Assembly (NCBI RefSeq): GCF_002252635.1
Contig: NZ_NQKX01000008.1
Location: forward strand, 1 to 64,000
DNA length: 64,000 nt
Source: Synechococcus sp. MW101C3
GTDB lineage: Bacteria; Cyanobacteriota; Cyanobacteriia; PCC-6307; Cyanobiaceae
Direction: 5' to 3'
In this document: in pieces, positions 47,070-57,022 of the stretch
Numbering within the stretch: the first letter of the stretch is position 1
Layout of the letters: the number at the start of each line of letters is the position of its first letter
Position numbers and translations under genes: made by a program
Notes under the pieces: model-generated
The model's database searches: none
Seen by the model: the letters and a program-made list of their open reading frames with translations, nothing else
Told to the model about the DNA's origin: nothing

Positions 47070-47644
47070 GGCACCGCTCGCACCGCCACCAGAGACAACT
47101 GCAGCGGGCCGGCCTGGAAGCCTGCGTTCAGCTGGCCGTCGTCGCCGAACTTGGAATGCAGCACCTGCAGCCGCGTGACCCGGCCGGGATCGAAGCGCAG
47201 TGGCAGGTTCAGCGGGCGGGCCCGCACCGAGGCCCGCAGCTGAGCGAAGGGAATCTCCACCCGTTGGGGCGGCTGGTCAGGCGCGCTGACGCTGGTGTCG
47301 AACTCCGCCACCCAGCGCAGCCCGCCGGGGATCAGCTCGGTGAGCCCGGCGACGCCATCGGCGCAGGCCACGGCCAGCTTGTAGCGGCGGCCGTCGCCAC
47401 GCAACTCCAGCTGCAGGGCGCGGTAGTCGCCCAGGTTCAGGGGCGGGGAGAACAGCGGCGAGCGGCAACTCACGAAGCCACCGCCCTGCTCCACCACATC
47501 GGCCTCCAGCACCAGCCCCTCCGGGCCGATGCGGCAGACGCCGCTGCTGCGTCCTCCCATGATCGTGTCGTTCAGGGCCAGCCAGCCGCTGAACCCGTCG
47601 CCGCTCACCACCACCAGCGGTGCCACCATGCCAGCCGGCTCCAT
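47066..47644 (-). CDS. CIA30-family protein
   Basis: 192 residues. The galactose-binding-like CIA30 fold is indicated by WLALNDTIMGGRSSGVCRIG (typical WxxVNDxVMGGxS), GLVLEADVVEQGGGFVSCRS, LGDYRALQLELRGDGRRYKL and VEIPFAQLRASVRARPL. In mitochondria CIA30 (NDUFAF1) assists complex I assembly; in cyanobacteria a role in NDH-1 or thylakoid complexes is possible but unproven. The ATG overlaps the pgl stop by one base (TGATG). Confidence 0.85.
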   Translation of the reverse strand: MEPAGMVAPLVVVSGDGFSGWLALNDTIMGGRSSGVCRIGPEGLVLEADVVEQGGGFVSCRSPLFSPPLNLGDYRALQLELRGDGRRYKLAVACADGVAGLTELIPGGLRWVAEFDTSVSAPDQPPQRVEIPFAQLRASVRARPLNLPLRFDPGRVTRLQVLHSKFGDDGQLNAGFQAGPLQLSLVAVRAVP

Positions 47645-48378
47645 CAAGGCTCCAAGCCTGCCGCAGCGGCGGGATCGGCGAGGATCAGCACCGGAGTGAG
47701 GGGCTTCACCAGCCGGGCCGGGGTGCGCACGGCCGGCTCGTTCGGATCAAGCAGGCGTTGCAGGGCCTGGCGCTTGCCTGCCCCGCTCACCAGAAACACC
47801 ACCTGGCGCGCGGCACTCAGCACCGGTGCGGTGAGGGTCACGCGGGGCAGGCCCTTGCCCTCGCTGATCGTCACCGGGCGATCCACAACCGTGGTGGCTG
47901 CCGTGCCTGGAAACAGCGAGGCGGTGTGGCCGTCTTCCCCCAGACCCAGCAGCACCACATCCAGCACCGGCGGATCGCCGGCGCAGAGGCGAGCCAGCAT
48001 GGCCGCGAAGGCGGCGGCGCTGGCTTCCGGCGTGTCCTGATCGGTGGGGACGGGATGAAAGCAGGCCTCCCGGCCGGGGCCGGCGGCCAGCAGGGAGCGG
48101 CTCAGCAGCAGCGCATTGCTGGAGGGGTCGTCGGCCGGCACCCAGCGCTCATCCCCGAGCAGCACGTCCACCCGGTTCCAGGGCAGATGGGCCGCGCCGA
48201 GATGGCGATAGGCGGCCTCCGGGGTGGTGCCACCGGCGAGGGCGATCTGGGCCCGCTCCCGCTCCGCCAGCGCAAGGTCGATGGCAGAGGCGATCGTGGT
48301 GGCGGCGCACTCGGCCAGATGCTCCTGCCCCCCGGCTACCACCTTCAGCTGATAGGTGGGCGATGGGGTGTGCTCCAT
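47644..48378 (-). CDS. pgl: 6-phosphogluconolactonase
   Basis: 244 residues. Hydrolyses 6-phosphogluconolactone in the oxidative pentose phosphate pathway. Motifs: IALAGGTTPEAAYRHLG, WNRVDVLLGDERWVPADDPS, NALLLSRSLL, FHPVPTD, DVVLLGLGEDGHTASLFPGT and VFLVSGAGKRQALQRLL. The ATG at 48378 coincides with the gnd stop (TGATG), giving the standard N-terminus; a longer frame upstream lies inside gnd. Adjacent gnd catalyses the next step. Confidence 0.95.
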   Translation of the reverse strand: MEHTPSPTYQLKVVAGGQEHLAECAATTIASAIDLALAERERAQIALAGGTTPEAAYRHLGAAHLPWNRVDVLLGDERWVPADDPSSNALLLSRSLLAAGPGREACFHPVPTDQDTPEASAAAFAAMLARLCAGDPPVLDVVLLGLGEDGHTASLFPGTAATTVVDRPVTISEGKGLPRVTLTAPVLSAARQVVFLVSGAGKRQALQRLLDPNEPAVRTPARLVKPLTPVLILADPAAAAGLEP

Positions 48379-49793
48379 CAGAGCCACTCGGTGTGGAAGG
48401 CACCGTCGCGGTCCACCCGTTGATAGGTGTGGGCGCCGAAGCAATCGCGCATGGCCTGCAGCAGGTTCTGGGGCAGGCGGGCGGTGCGGTAGCTGTCGAT
48501 GTAATCGAGCGTGCTGCTCAGGCAGGGCACGGGAATGCCGGCCTGGGCCGCATCTGCCACCACCTGGCGCAGGCCGGGCAGCCGGCGGTTGATCTGTTCG
48601 GCGAACCAGGGGTCCACCATCAGGTTCGCCAGACCCGGATTGACGTCGTAGGCGTCCTGGATGCGCTGCAGCAGGCGGGCGCGGATGATGCAGCCCCCCT
48701 TCCAGATCTGGGCGATCGCGGACAGGTGGAGGTTGTAGTCGTGCAGCTTGGAGGCTTCCACCAGCAGGGCCATGCCTTGGGCGTAGCTGGCGATGCAGGC
48801 AAGGATCACCGCATCCCGCAGCGGTGGCAGGCCTTCGGTGGGCTCGCCGAGCTGCACGGGGTGGGGCGCCGGACCCGGCAGCACCGATTCAGCGGCCACC
48901 CGCTCGGATTTCATCGAGCTCATCACCCGCCCGTTCAGGGAGGCGTAGATGGTGGGCACGGGCACCCCCATTTCCAGCGCGCTGATCACGGTCCAGAGGC
49001 CGGTGCCTTTCTGGCCGGCCACGTCGAGGATCTTTTCGACCAGGTCGCCGCCATCCTCGGGATCGCGGGTGCGCAGGCACACCTCGGTGATCTCCACCAG
49101 ATAGGAGGAGAGCTCCTCCAGCTGGTTCCAGCCGTCGAACACATCGGCCATGGCGATGCCATCGAGGCCGGCGCCGCGCTTCATCAGGTCGTAGGCCTCC
49201 ACCAGGATCTGCTCGATCCCGTACTCGATGCCGTTGTGCACCGTCTTGACGAAATGGCCGGCGCCACCGGGGCCGATGTAGGTGACGCAGGGGCCGTCCT
49301 CCACCTGGGCGGCCATCTTGGTCACCAGGCTCTCAATGGCGTCGTAGGCCGCCTTGGTGCCGCCGGGCATCATGCTCGGCCCCTCCAGGGCGCCCTTGGC
49401 GCCACCGGACACCCCCATGCCGATGTAGCCGAAGCTCTTGCTCTCCAGCTCCTTAACCCGCCGCTCGGTGTCGGTGTAGAGAGAGTTGCCGCCGTCGATC
49501 AGCAGATCGCCATCCTCCAGGTACGGGGAGATGGCGGCGATGGTGTCGTCGATCGGCTGGCCCGCCTTGATCATCATCAGGATGCGGCGGGGGCGCTCCA
49601 GGCTGGCCACGAACTCCTCAAGGGAGTGGGCGCCGATGATCTGAAGGCCGGCGCCGCGGCCGTTGAGGAACTCTTCCGTCTTGGCCCAGGTGCGGTTGTA
49701 GACGACGCTGGAGAAGCCGTTGCGCTCAGCGTTGAGGACCAGGTTTTCGCCCATCACGCCCAGGCCGATCAGGCCGAAGTGCGCTTTGCTCAT
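48378..49793 (-). CDS. gnd: 6-phosphogluconate dehydrogenase (decarboxylating)
   Basis: 471 residues, full length. Makes ribulose 5-phosphate, CO2 and NADPH. FGLIGLGVMGENLVLNAERN (NADP binding), LIDGGNSLYTDTERRVKELE, GYIGMGVSGGAKGALEGPSM, GPGGAGHFVKTVHNGIEYGI (catalytic Lys) and RDCFGAHTYQRVDRDGAFHTEW are visible. It is followed without a gap by pgl. Its product can enter the Calvin cycle or be returned by Rpe (53766-54449). Confidence 0.97.
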   Translation of the reverse strand: MSKAHFGLIGLGVMGENLVLNAERNGFSSVVYNRTWAKTEEFLNGRGAGLQIIGAHSLEEFVASLERPRRILMMIKAGQPIDDTIAAISPYLEDGDLLIDGGNSLYTDTERRVKELESKSFGYIGMGVSGGAKGALEGPSMMPGGTKAAYDAIESLVTKMAAQVEDGPCVTYIGPGGAGHFVKTVHNGIEYGIEQILVEAYDLMKRGAGLDGIAMADVFDGWNQLEELSSYLVEITEVCLRTRDPEDGGDLVEKILDVAGQKGTGLWTVISALEMGVPVPTIYASLNGRVMSSMKSERVAAESVLPGPAPHPVQLGEPTEGLPPLRDAVILACIASYAQGMALLVEASKLHDYNLHLSAIAQIWKGGCIIRARLLQRIQDAYDVNPGLANLMVDPWFAEQINRRLPGLRQVVADAAQAGIPVPCLSSTLDYIDSYRTARLPQNLLQAMRDCFGAHTYQRVDRDGAFHTEWL

Positions 49794-49879
49794 GTGGGTT
49801 GGGCTGCAAACCTTTCTGAGCCAGTGTGCCCCTGCGGCCCGCCCGACGCCGCCGCCTGCGCGGCTGTGTCAGCAACCGC

Positions 49880-51175
49880 TCAGATCACGGTGCCGTCAGC
49901 GATGGTGGCGTTCTTCTCCACCACCACGATGCCGTTGCGGATGTAAAAGCCCAGCTCCGGCCGGTCGGCTTCCTCGATGTGGTCCTTGTTCACGATCGTG
50001 ACGTTGCGGCCGATGCGCACGTTCTTGTCGAGGATCGAGCGCCGCACGGTGGTGCCATTGCCCACGCCCAGTGGGATGCCGCCCCGCTCGCGCAGCACGG
50101 CCCGCTCTTCCGCCGATTCGAAGTAGTCGGCGCCCATCACCAGGGTGTCCTGAAGCACCACTTCGGCCTCGATGCGCGAGCGCACGCCGAGCACGCAGTG
50201 GTGGATGCTGCAGGCCTGCAGCAGGGAGCCTTCACCGATGATCGACTGCGTGACCTGGGTGTCCAGCAACTTGCTGGGGGGCAGGTAACGGGGCCGCGTG
50301 TAGATGGGGAATTTCTCGTCGTAGAAAGAGAAGGCCGGGCTGGGTTGGTCGGTGAGCGCCAGGTTGGCCTCGTAGAACGCCCCGATCGTGCCGATGTCCT
50401 CCCAGTAGTCGTTGAAGACGAAGCTGCTGAGCTTGTCGCCCCGCGCCAGGGAGGTGGGGATGATCTCCTTGCCGAAGTCGGTGGCTTCGGGATTGCTCAC
50501 CAGCAGGTCGAACAGGGTGTCGCGGCTGAACACATAGATGCCCATCGACGCCAGGTAGGGGCGCTTGAGGGCCTCGTCGGCCGAGAGGCCGTGGCGGGAG
50601 GTGTCGACCGCCATCGCTTCCAGGGCGGCGCCCTTCGGCTTCTCGCTGAACTCGCGGATCCACCCCTGGGGATCGGTAAGCATCAGGCCGAAGCCCTCGG
50701 CCTGGGCTGCATCCACCGGCAGCGCCGCCACGCTCAGGTCGGAGCCGGTGTCGATGTGGTGGCGCACGAAGCTGCTGTAATCCATCCGGTAGAGCTGGTC
50801 GCCGGAGAGAATCAGGTAGTGGTCCACGTCCCATTCGTGGAACAGCCACTGGTATTTGCGCACGGCGTCCGCAGTGCCTTCAAACCAGCTGGGGCTGTCA
50901 GGGGTCTGCTGAGCCGCGAGCACCTCCACGAACCCCTGCCCGAAGCCGGCGGAGAGGTTGTAGGTCTGGGTGAGGTGGCGGTTGAGCGACGCGCTGTTGA
51001 ACTGCGTCAGCACGTAGATCTTGTTGACCCCGGAGTTGATGCAGTTGCTCACCGGGATGTCGATGAGCCGGTATTTACCGGCCAGCGGCACCGCCGGCTT
51101 GGCCCGCATCTTTGTGAGCGGGTAGAGCCGGGTGCCCGCTCCGCCGCCGAGGATGATCGCCAGAACCCGCTTCAT
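49880..51175 (-). CDS. glgC: Glucose-1-phosphate adenylyltransferase
   Basis: 431 residues from ATG 51175, the standard length. Makes ADP-glucose for glycogen and is the regulated step (3-phosphoglycerate activation in cyanobacteria). [98 protein letters not shown] and the C-terminal beta-helix with [20 protein letters not shown] are all present. A GTG four codons upstream is less likely. Confidence 0.97.
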   Translation of the reverse strand: MKRVLAIILGGGAGTRLYPLTKMRAKPAVPLAGKYRLIDIPVSNCINSGVNKIYVLTQFNSASLNRHLTQTYNLSAGFGQGFVEVLAAQQTPDSPSWFEGTADAVRKYQWLFHEWDVDHYLILSGDQLYRMDYSSFVRHHIDTGSDLSVAALPVDAAQAEGFGLMLTDPQGWIREFSEKPKGAALEAMAVDTSRHGLSADEALKRPYLASMGIYVFSRDTLFDLLVSNPEATDFGKEIIPTSLARGDKLSSFVFNDYWEDIGTIGAFYEANLALTDQPSPAFSFYDEKFPIYTRPRYLPPSKLLDTQVTQSIIGEGSLLQACSIHHCVLGVRSRIEAEVVLQDTLVMGADYFESAEERAVLRERGGIPLGVGNGTTVRRSILDKNVRIGRNVTIVNKDHIEEADRPELGFYIRNGIVVVEKNATIADGTVI

Positions 51176-51253
51176 CACTGCCCCCAAGGACTGCTGTTGT
51201 CAGCATTCGAGCACCGTACCGGAGCACGTGACCCCCGGTCGGTGGTCTGGAAT

Positions 51254-52564
51254 TCAGCCCTCACCGCTGGACTCATCGAGCGCGAAAAGTTCATGGAGCA
51301 CTTTCATGGATTGATGGCGTTGCTGGCGTGGCTGGGGCGCCCGCAGGTGGGTGACCGGGCTGTGCAGGATCTTGTTGACGATGCCTTTGGTGAGGGCTTC
51401 CACCACCTTGCGCTCCCGCGCTGAAAGGTCGGGGCCCATGCGGCTGAGCGCTTTCTGCAGCTCCTGTTCGCGGATCAGCTCCAGCTGCTGGCGGAGCCGG
51501 TTGAGGGTGGGCACGGCTTCCAGGCCGTCCCACCAGTCGAGGAACTGGCGAGCTTCCTCCTGCAGCAGCCCTTCGGCTTCGGCGGCGATCTCACGGCGGG
51601 CCTCCTGATTGCGAGCCACCACCTCCTGCAGATCGTCCACATCGAAGGCCTCCACCCCACCCAGGGCAGCGACGTCGGAGCTGATGTTGCGGGGCACGCC
51701 GATGTCGATCAGCTTCAGCGAGGAGCGGCGGTTGAGACCCTGCAGCCGGGCTGCGTCGATGATCGGCTCATCGGCTGCCGTGCTGGTGAACACCAGCGAG
51801 CAGGTGCTGAGGCAATGGTCCAGGTCTTCGAGCGGCCGGCATTGCACCGGCAGCTCGGGAAAATCAGCCGCCAGGGCCTCCGCCCGTGACACGGTGCGAT
51901 TGAGCAGCACAAGAGCGCGGCAGCCCTTGGCCTGCAGGTGCTGCAGCAGCAACCGGGACATGCGCCCCGCTCCCACCACCGCCACCTGCTCCCCCTCGAG
52001 CGACACGAGGTCGTCGACGCCGCGGCTCTGGCCCACCTTGAGCTGGGCCAGCTCCACCGCCGCCGAGCTGATCGACACGGCGCCAGTGCCGAGATTGGTT
52101 TCGGTGCGCACCCGCTTGCCGGTGCTCACCGCCTGGGTGAGCAGCCGGTTGAGGATCGGGCCGATCGAGCCATGCTCCTGGCCCAGCCGCACCATCTTCT
52201 TCACCTGGGAGAGGATCTGCCCTTCCCCAAGCACCAGGCTGTCGAGCCCTGCCGCCACCCGCAGCAGATGACCCACCGCCTCTTCATGGTGATACGTGAA
52301 GAGGTGGGGGGTGAGTTCGCCGAAATCAAGGCCCGAGTGCTGGCTCAGGAAGGAGCCCACGGCCGTGATGCCCTGCTCCGGATGGCGCAGCAGCGTGTAG
52401 ATCTCAAGCCGGTTGCAGGTGCTGAGGATGGAGGCCTCGAGCACCTGGGCATCGCCGCGCAGGATCTGGAGGGATTCCTCCATCGTCTGTTCCGGGATGC
52501 TGAGGCGCTCCCGGATTTCGACTGGAGCCGTGCGATGGCTGAGCCCGACGACGGCGATGTGCAT
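51254..52564 (-). CDS. hemA: Glutamyl-tRNA reductase
   Basis: 436 residues. Reduces glutamyl-tRNA to glutamate semialdehyde, the first committed step of heme and chlorophyll synthesis. [40 protein letters not shown] (nucleophile Cys), [17 protein letters not shown] and the NADPH domain [20 protein letters not shown] are clear; the dimerisation helix is at the C-terminus. It follows glpX by 10 bases, so Calvin-cycle and pigment genes are co-transcribed. Confidence 0.97.
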   Translation of the reverse strand: MHIAVVGLSHRTAPVEIRERLSIPEQTMEESLQILRGDAQVLEASILSTCNRLEIYTLLRHPEQGITAVGSFLSQHSGLDFGELTPHLFTYHHEEAVGHLLRVAAGLDSLVLGEGQILSQVKKMVRLGQEHGSIGPILNRLLTQAVSTGKRVRTETNLGTGAVSISSAAVELAQLKVGQSRGVDDLVSLEGEQVAVVGAGRMSRLLLQHLQAKGCRALVLLNRTVSRAEALAADFPELPVQCRPLEDLDHCLSTCSLVFTSTAADEPIIDAARLQGLNRRSSLKLIDIGVPRNISSDVAALGGVEAFDVDDLQEVVARNQEARREIAAEAEGLLQEEARQFLDWWDGLEAVPTLNRLRQQLELIREQELQKALSRMGPDLSARERKVVEALTKGIVNKILHSPVTHLRAPQPRQQRHQSMKVLHELFALDESSGEG

Positions 52565-52574
52565 GGGGTGGGAC

Positions 52575-53579
52575 TCAGCGCAGCGCGACGCTTTGAGCGC
52601 CGGGCTTGATGTGGATGGTGTCCGTGAAGCGGGCGCTGGAATCGAGCGAGGAAATGATCAGGCTGCTGGTGCGGGTGCAGTCGCGCTCGAACTTGACGCC
52701 CTTGAACAGCAGGCCATCGGTGATGCCGCTGCCTGCGAAGACCACGTTTTCGCCGGAGGCCAACTCCTCGGCCTCGTACACCTTGTCGATGTCGGTGATG
52801 CCCATTTCATTGAGGCGAGCGATGTTGCCTTCCTTGGTGTAATCGGCCCACTCGGAGGTCTGGGCGACCGCGGGGTCATACACGAGCTGACCCTGGAAGT
52901 GGCCACCCAGGCAGCGCAGGGCTGCAGCGGAGATCACCCCTTCCGGAGCAGCGCCGATGCCCATCAGGCAATGGGTGCCGGTGCCGGAGAAGCCACAGGC
53001 GATGGCCGCCTGCACGTCACCGTCGCTGATGGGCTTCACCCGGGCGCCGGTGGCGCGGATCTCGGCAATCAGATCCTTGTGGCGGGCGCGGTCCATCACC
53101 ACGATCACCAGCTCGTTGGCGGGCAGGCCGAGGCACTCGCTGAGGATGGCGATGTTTTCCGTGGCGCTCTTGCGGATGTCCACCTTGCCTTTGGCGGCCG
53201 GCGGTGCCGCCAGCTTCTTCATGTAGAAGTCGGGCGCATTGAAAAGGCCACCGCGGTCGGAAGCGGCCAGCACGGCCATCGAGCCGTCTTGGGCGTTGGC
53301 GCAGAGGTTGGTGCCTTCGCAGGGGTCGACGGCGAAATCCACGCCGGGACCGGTGCCGCTGCCCACTTCCTCGCCGATGTAGAGCATCGGGGCTTCGTCG
53401 CGCTCCCCTTCGCCGATCACGATCCGGCCCTGCATGGCGATGCTGCCCATCCGCAGGCGCATGGCCTCCACGGCAGCAGCGTCGGCTTCATCTTTCTTGC
53501 CGAGGCCGGTCAGGTGCGCAGAGGCGATGGCGGCCTGCTCGACGACTTCAAGCAGTTCCTGAATGAGGGTGCGATCCAC
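52575..53579 (-). CDS. glpX: Class II fructose-1,6-/sedoheptulose-1,7-bisphosphatase
   Basis: 334 residues from GTG 53579. The cyanobacterial bifunctional phosphatase acting in the Calvin cycle. [40 protein letters not shown] (metal site), [20 protein letters not shown] and GGAAPEG-like [20 protein letters not shown] match. Length is usual. It is the first gene of the minus-strand carbon block, divergent from rpe across 186 bases. Confidence 0.96.
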   Translation of the reverse strand: MDRTLIQELLEVVEQAAIASAHLTGLGKKDEADAAAVEAMRLRMGSIAMQGRIVIGEGERDEAPMLYIGEEVGSGTGPGVDFAVDPCEGTNLCANAQDGSMAVLAASDRGGLFNAPDFYMKKLAAPPAAKGKVDIRKSATENIAILSECLGLPANELVIVVMDRARHKDLIAEIRATGARVKPISDGDVQAAIACGFSGTGTHCLMGIGAAPEGVISAAALRCLGGHFQGQLVYDPAVAQTSEWADYTKEGNIARLNEMGITDIDKVYEAEELASGENVVFAGSGITDGLLFKGVKFERDCTRTSSLIISSLDSSARFTDTIHIKPGAQSVALR

Positions 53580-53765
53580 AAAAGTCCGGCAGGGGGAGGG
53601 AGCGGCGGTGCCGAAGCAAGAACCGGCAGACCAGCTGCAGCAGGTTTGTTTCGGTCTCTGGCCGTGGCGACTGTATCAGCGCCCCATGGGGCGGCCAGCG
53701 GCTGGGGGGCCGGTACCGGCCTCTTCCTACAATGGTGTGGATCTCTTGCCCCGGTGGCCCCAGCC
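53580..53765. promoter_or_regulatory. Divergent control region glpX / rpe
   Basis: 186 bases between two divergent Calvin-cycle genes. A TACAAT hexamer at 53728-53733 on the plus strand is a fair -10 for rpe, giving a leader of about 25-30 bases; no good -35 precedes it. A C/G-rich inverted segment (GGCCGGTACCGGCC, 53709-53722) lies just upstream and might bind a regulator. Confidence 0.4.
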
Positions 53766-54449
53766 ATGAGCACCAAGCCTCTGGTGATCGCCCCGTCGAT
53801 CCTGTCTGCAGATTTTGCCCGTCTCGGCGACGAAGTGCGGGCCGTTGACGAGGCGGGGGCCGATTGGATCCATGTGGATGTGATGGACGGACGCTTCGTC
53901 CCCAACATCACCATCGGCCCACTGATCGTCGAAGCCCTGCGCCCCGTCACGCAGAAACCGCTCGATGTGCACCTGATGATCGTGGAGCCCGAGCGTTATG
54001 TGGGCGATTTCGCCAAGGCGGGCGCCGATCACATCTATGTACAGGTGGAAGCCTGCCCTCACCTCCACCGCAACCTCGGCCAGATCAAGGATCTGGGCAA
54101 GAAGGCCGGTGCGGTGCTCAACCCCGGCACACCGCTGGAAACCCTCGAGTACTGCCTCGAGCTCTGTGACCTGGTGCTGATCATGAGCGTGAACCCCGGC
54201 TTCGGCGGCCAGAGCTTCATCCCCTCAGCCGTGGAAAAGGTACGCCGCCTGCGACGTATGTGCGACGAGCGGGGCCTCGATCCCTGGATCGAAGTGGATG
54301 GCGGTCTCAAGGCCAACAACACCTGGCAGGTGGTGGAAGCCGGTGCCAACGCGATCGTGGCCGGTTCGGCCGTGTTCAACGCGCCTGATTACCGCGAAGC
54401 GATCGCCGGCATTCGCCATAGCCGCCGGACCGAGACCGTGCTGGTCTGA
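53766..54449 (+). CDS. rpe: Ribulose-phosphate 3-epimerase
   Basis: 227 residues from ATG 53766. Interconverts ribulose 5-phosphate and xylulose 5-phosphate in the Calvin and pentose phosphate cycles. [40 protein letters not shown] (metal His/Asp), [34 protein letters not shown] and [11 protein letters not shown] are all present. The open frame extends far upstream but is antisense to hemA/glpX. Confidence 0.97.
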   Translation: MSTKPLVIAPSILSADFARLGDEVRAVDEAGADWIHVDVMDGRFVPNITIGPLIVEALRPVTQKPLDVHLMIVEPERYVGDFAKAGADHIYVQVEACPHLHRNLGQIKDLGKKAGAVLNPGTPLETLEYCLELCDLVLIMSVNPGFGGQSFIPSAVEKVRRLRRMCDERGLDPWIEVDGGLKANNTWQVVEAGANAIVAGSAVFNAPDYREAIAGIRHSRRTETVLV

Positions 54450-54477
54450 CGCTTCTTGAGGGCCGGTATGGAAGCCG

Positions 54478-56043
54478 TTACGGGAGCCTCTCCGGTGCCG
54501 AATTGGGACCGTAACGACGGGGCCAAGGGCTGGGCAAGGGGCCAAAACGGCTGAATTCCAACTGCAAAGCCGGGCGGCCAGCGCGGTGAATCTCAACGGT
54601 CCCCAGGGGCTCCACCTTCCCCAGCTGAGGCAGCCAGGCTTCTCGCACCAGGGGATTGCCGGGATCCACGATGCCGAACAGCACCCCACTGGCACCCCGG
54701 TAGCCAGTGGGCGGTTGCCACCAGGCGAATCCCCTGGAATCGTTGTTGAAGGTGGTGTAGTCGGCATTCAGCTGCGAACCCAGCGCCAGAGCCAGAAAGC
54801 CCGGCAGGTCGTAGCGGTTGCCGGCGATCAGGCTGGCTTCTTGCAGGGCCTTCCAGACGACGGGGTTGCGGCGGAGGTCCCTCCGCAGGCTGTCGGCAGG
54901 CATCAACTGGGTCGAGGGGTCGAGCCCCGGGGGCAACCAGGCGTCGAGCACTCCCCAGCGCACCTGTAGGGCCAGGGTGAGCAGCAGCGCTGGCAAGATC
55001 AGGGCCGTGCCCCAGGCTCCCGCCACGATCCAGCCCCGCCACCGCCGATCGTGGGGCCCGGCCAGCCAGTCTCCTGCCAGCGGCAGCAGCATCCACCAGG
55101 CCGGCACCAACCAGCTGGAGAGCACCTGCATGCGACCAGCAAGCAAAAGGAAGACCACCAGTTGCGGCACCACCAGCCAGCGCAGAAGCTGCCGGTAAAC
55201 GGCGGCGCCATCACGGCGGGATCGGGGCCGCAACGCCACCAGCAGCACCACCCCGACCGTGGGGAAGAGCAGCACCAGTTGGGAGAGGAGAAACAGGGGC
55301 GGGGCCGCCAGGTCATAGCCCCCCCCTGCGCCGATCCGGCCACCCTGGAACAGGAAGGTGACCCAGCCGTTGTTGAGGTTCCAGAGCCAAAGCGGCGCCG
55401 ACACCAGCAGCCAGACCAGCAGGGCCAGGCCGGGCCAGAAGCTGCGGAAGTGGCGCCGGCGTTCCCCGTTGGCCAGGCACCAGGCCAGCAGGGAGAGCAA
55501 CAACAGCAGGCCCTGGTACTTGCCAAGGGTGACCAACCCCAGCAGAACACCGAGGACGATCGCCTCCCGGGGTGAAACGGGCACCACCCGGGGGTGTCGT
55601 GACAGCCACCAGAGCAGGGCCGCGAGGGCCAGCACCAGGGGGCTGTCCGGCAGCAACAGCAGGCCGCCGCAGAGGAACAGGACCGGAGCGACGCTGCCCA
55701 GCACGGCGCTGAGCAGGGCCGCGCGCCGGCCGAACCAGCGCTCGGTCGCGCCGATTAGCAGGGCGAGTGCAAGGGTGTAGCTCAGCAGGGAAGGCAGCCG
55801 CAGAGCCAGAATTGAACCGCCGAGCCGGGTTCCCACCCAGGCCCATAGCCCCACCGCGGCGGGATGGTCGAAGTAGCTCAGGGCCGGATGGCGGCCGTAG
55901 AAGAGGTAATAGGCCTCGTCGTAGCCGGGCGGCAGCACCATGGCCAGTGCCAGCCGAACCACCAACCCGCCGAGCAGCACCAGGGGCAGCAGGAGCGCTG
56001 GGGGGAGCGTTCTTGGCCGCCGAAAAGGCTGAGACTCAGTCAC
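54478..56043 (-). CDS. Glycosyltransferase family 39 (ArnT/PMT-like) membrane protein
   Basis: 521 residues from GTG 56043. About 10-12 hydrophobic segments in the first 380 residues and a C-terminal soluble part. The first loop has [20 protein letters not shown] with the DE catalytic pair, then [19 protein letters not shown], as in ArnT/PMT transferases that use polyprenyl-phosphate sugars. It probably modifies lipid A, glycan or a protein on the outer side of the membrane. The start overlaps ccsA by eight bases and the gene follows the lpt genes, consistent with an envelope role. Confidence 0.85.
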   Translation of the reverse strand: MTESQPFRRPRTLPPALLLPLVLLGGLVVRLALAMVLPPGYDEAYYLFYGRHPALSYFDHPAAVGLWAWVGTRLGGSILALRLPSLLSYTLALALLIGATERWFGRRAALLSAVLGSVAPVLFLCGGLLLLPDSPLVLALAALLWWLSRHPRVVPVSPREAIVLGVLLGLVTLGKYQGLLLLLSLLAWCLANGERRRHFRSFWPGLALLVWLLVSAPLWLWNLNNGWVTFLFQGGRIGAGGGYDLAAPPLFLLSQLVLLFPTVGVVLLVALRPRSRRDGAAVYRQLLRWLVVPQLVVFLLLAGRMQVLSSWLVPAWWMLLPLAGDWLAGPHDRRWRGWIVAGAWGTALILPALLLTLALQVRWGVLDAWLPPGLDPSTQLMPADSLRRDLRRNPVVWKALQEASLIAGNRYDLPGFLALALGSQLNADYTTFNNDSRGFAWWQPPTGYRGASGVLFGIVDPGNPLVREAWLPQLGKVEPLGTVEIHRAGRPALQLEFSRFGPLPSPWPRRYGPNSAPERLP

Positions 56044-56977
56044 CGAGGAACCAGCCGTAGCTGTGCAGGCCGATGCCCAGCAGGTTCACGCCGATGTAGC
56101 AGACGACGATCACCACCAGCCCGGCAGAGGCCACCAGGGCCGGTCGCCTGCCCTGCCAGCCGCGGCTTAGCCGGGTGTGCAGATAGGCGGCATAGACGAG
56201 CCAGCAGATCAGGGCCCAGGTTTCCTTCGGGTCCCAGCTCCACCAGCTGCCCCAGGCCTCATTGGCCCACACGGCGCCGCTCACCAGACCGACCGAGAGC
56301 AGCAGGAAGCCCACCGTGATCGTGCGGTAGCTGAGGCTGTCGAGCTGTTCGCTCACGCCGATGGCCACGCTGCTCAGCTCCAGGCCCTGGCCGCTGCTGG
56401 CCTCGCCGCCCCCCGGCACCGCGGCCAGCTGGGCGCGGCGGAAGCCGCCGCTGCCGATCGAACTGCTGCGCAGCTCCAGCTGGCGGCCCCGCTCGGTGAA
56501 CAGCACGGCCACCGATAGGAGTGAACCCACCAGCAAGGCGGCGTAGCTCACCATGATCACGCTCACATGCATCACCAACCAGCTGGAGCGGAGGGCCGGC
56601 ACCAGTGGGGAGGCCGCCTGCAGGCGGTCGGGCAGGGCGAAGCTGGCAAAGGCCACACAGCCAAGACCCATTGGTGTCGCTGCCGCCGCCACCAGCGGGG
56701 AAGCCCAGGAGCGCTCCACCAGCAGCTGGGTGAGCGTGCAGGCCCAGGCCAGGAAGCAGAGCGATTCGTAGAGATTGCTGATCGGGAAGTGTCCCGATTC
56801 CCACCAGCGCAGTGTGAGTTGGGCGGTGAGGCTCACGTTGGCGCCGGCCACCAGCAGGCGCACCACCGTGCTCGAACGGCCGCCGCTCAAACTCCAGAAG
56901 GCCAGCGGCAGAGCGACCAGCAGCAGGCCGAAGGCGATCAGGGCGAGGGTCAGAACCGGATCGGTCACAGAAAGCAC
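56036..56977 (-). CDS. ccsA: Cytochrome c biogenesis protein CcsA (System II)
   Basis: 313 residues, eight or so membrane segments. CcsA with Ccs1 carries heme to the lumen side and ligates it to apocytochromes c. The WWD heme-handling motif [20 protein letters not shown] and flanking His residues ([38 protein letters not shown]) are diagnostic. The region [16 protein letters not shown] is also typical. A variable Gly/Ser loop lies in the middle. It is 45 bases after the lptF-like gene. Confidence 0.95.
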   Translation of the reverse strand: MLSVTDPVLTLALIAFGLLLVALPLAFWSLSGGRSSTVVRLLVAGANVSLTAQLTLRWWESGHFPISNLYESLCFLAWACTLTQLLVERSWASPLVAAAATPMGLGCVAFASFALPDRLQAASPLVPALRSSWLVMHVSVIMVSYAALLVGSLLSVAVLFTERGRQLELRSSSIGSGGFRRAQLAAVPGGGEASSGQGLELSSVAIGVSEQLDSLSYRTITVGFLLLSVGLVSGAVWANEAWGSWWSWDPKETWALICWLVYAAYLHTRLSRGWQGRRPALVASAGLVVIVVCYIGVNLLGIGLHSYGWFLGD

Positions 56978-57022
56978 GATTCCCAGAAGCGGTTGGGTCA
57001 GTCTGCCTGGCGGGCAGGGAGA

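Noticed and set aside
52413-53765. Extended frame of rpe over 450 codons upstream
   Set aside because: Antisense to hemA and glpX; Rpe homology begins exactly at ATG 53766.
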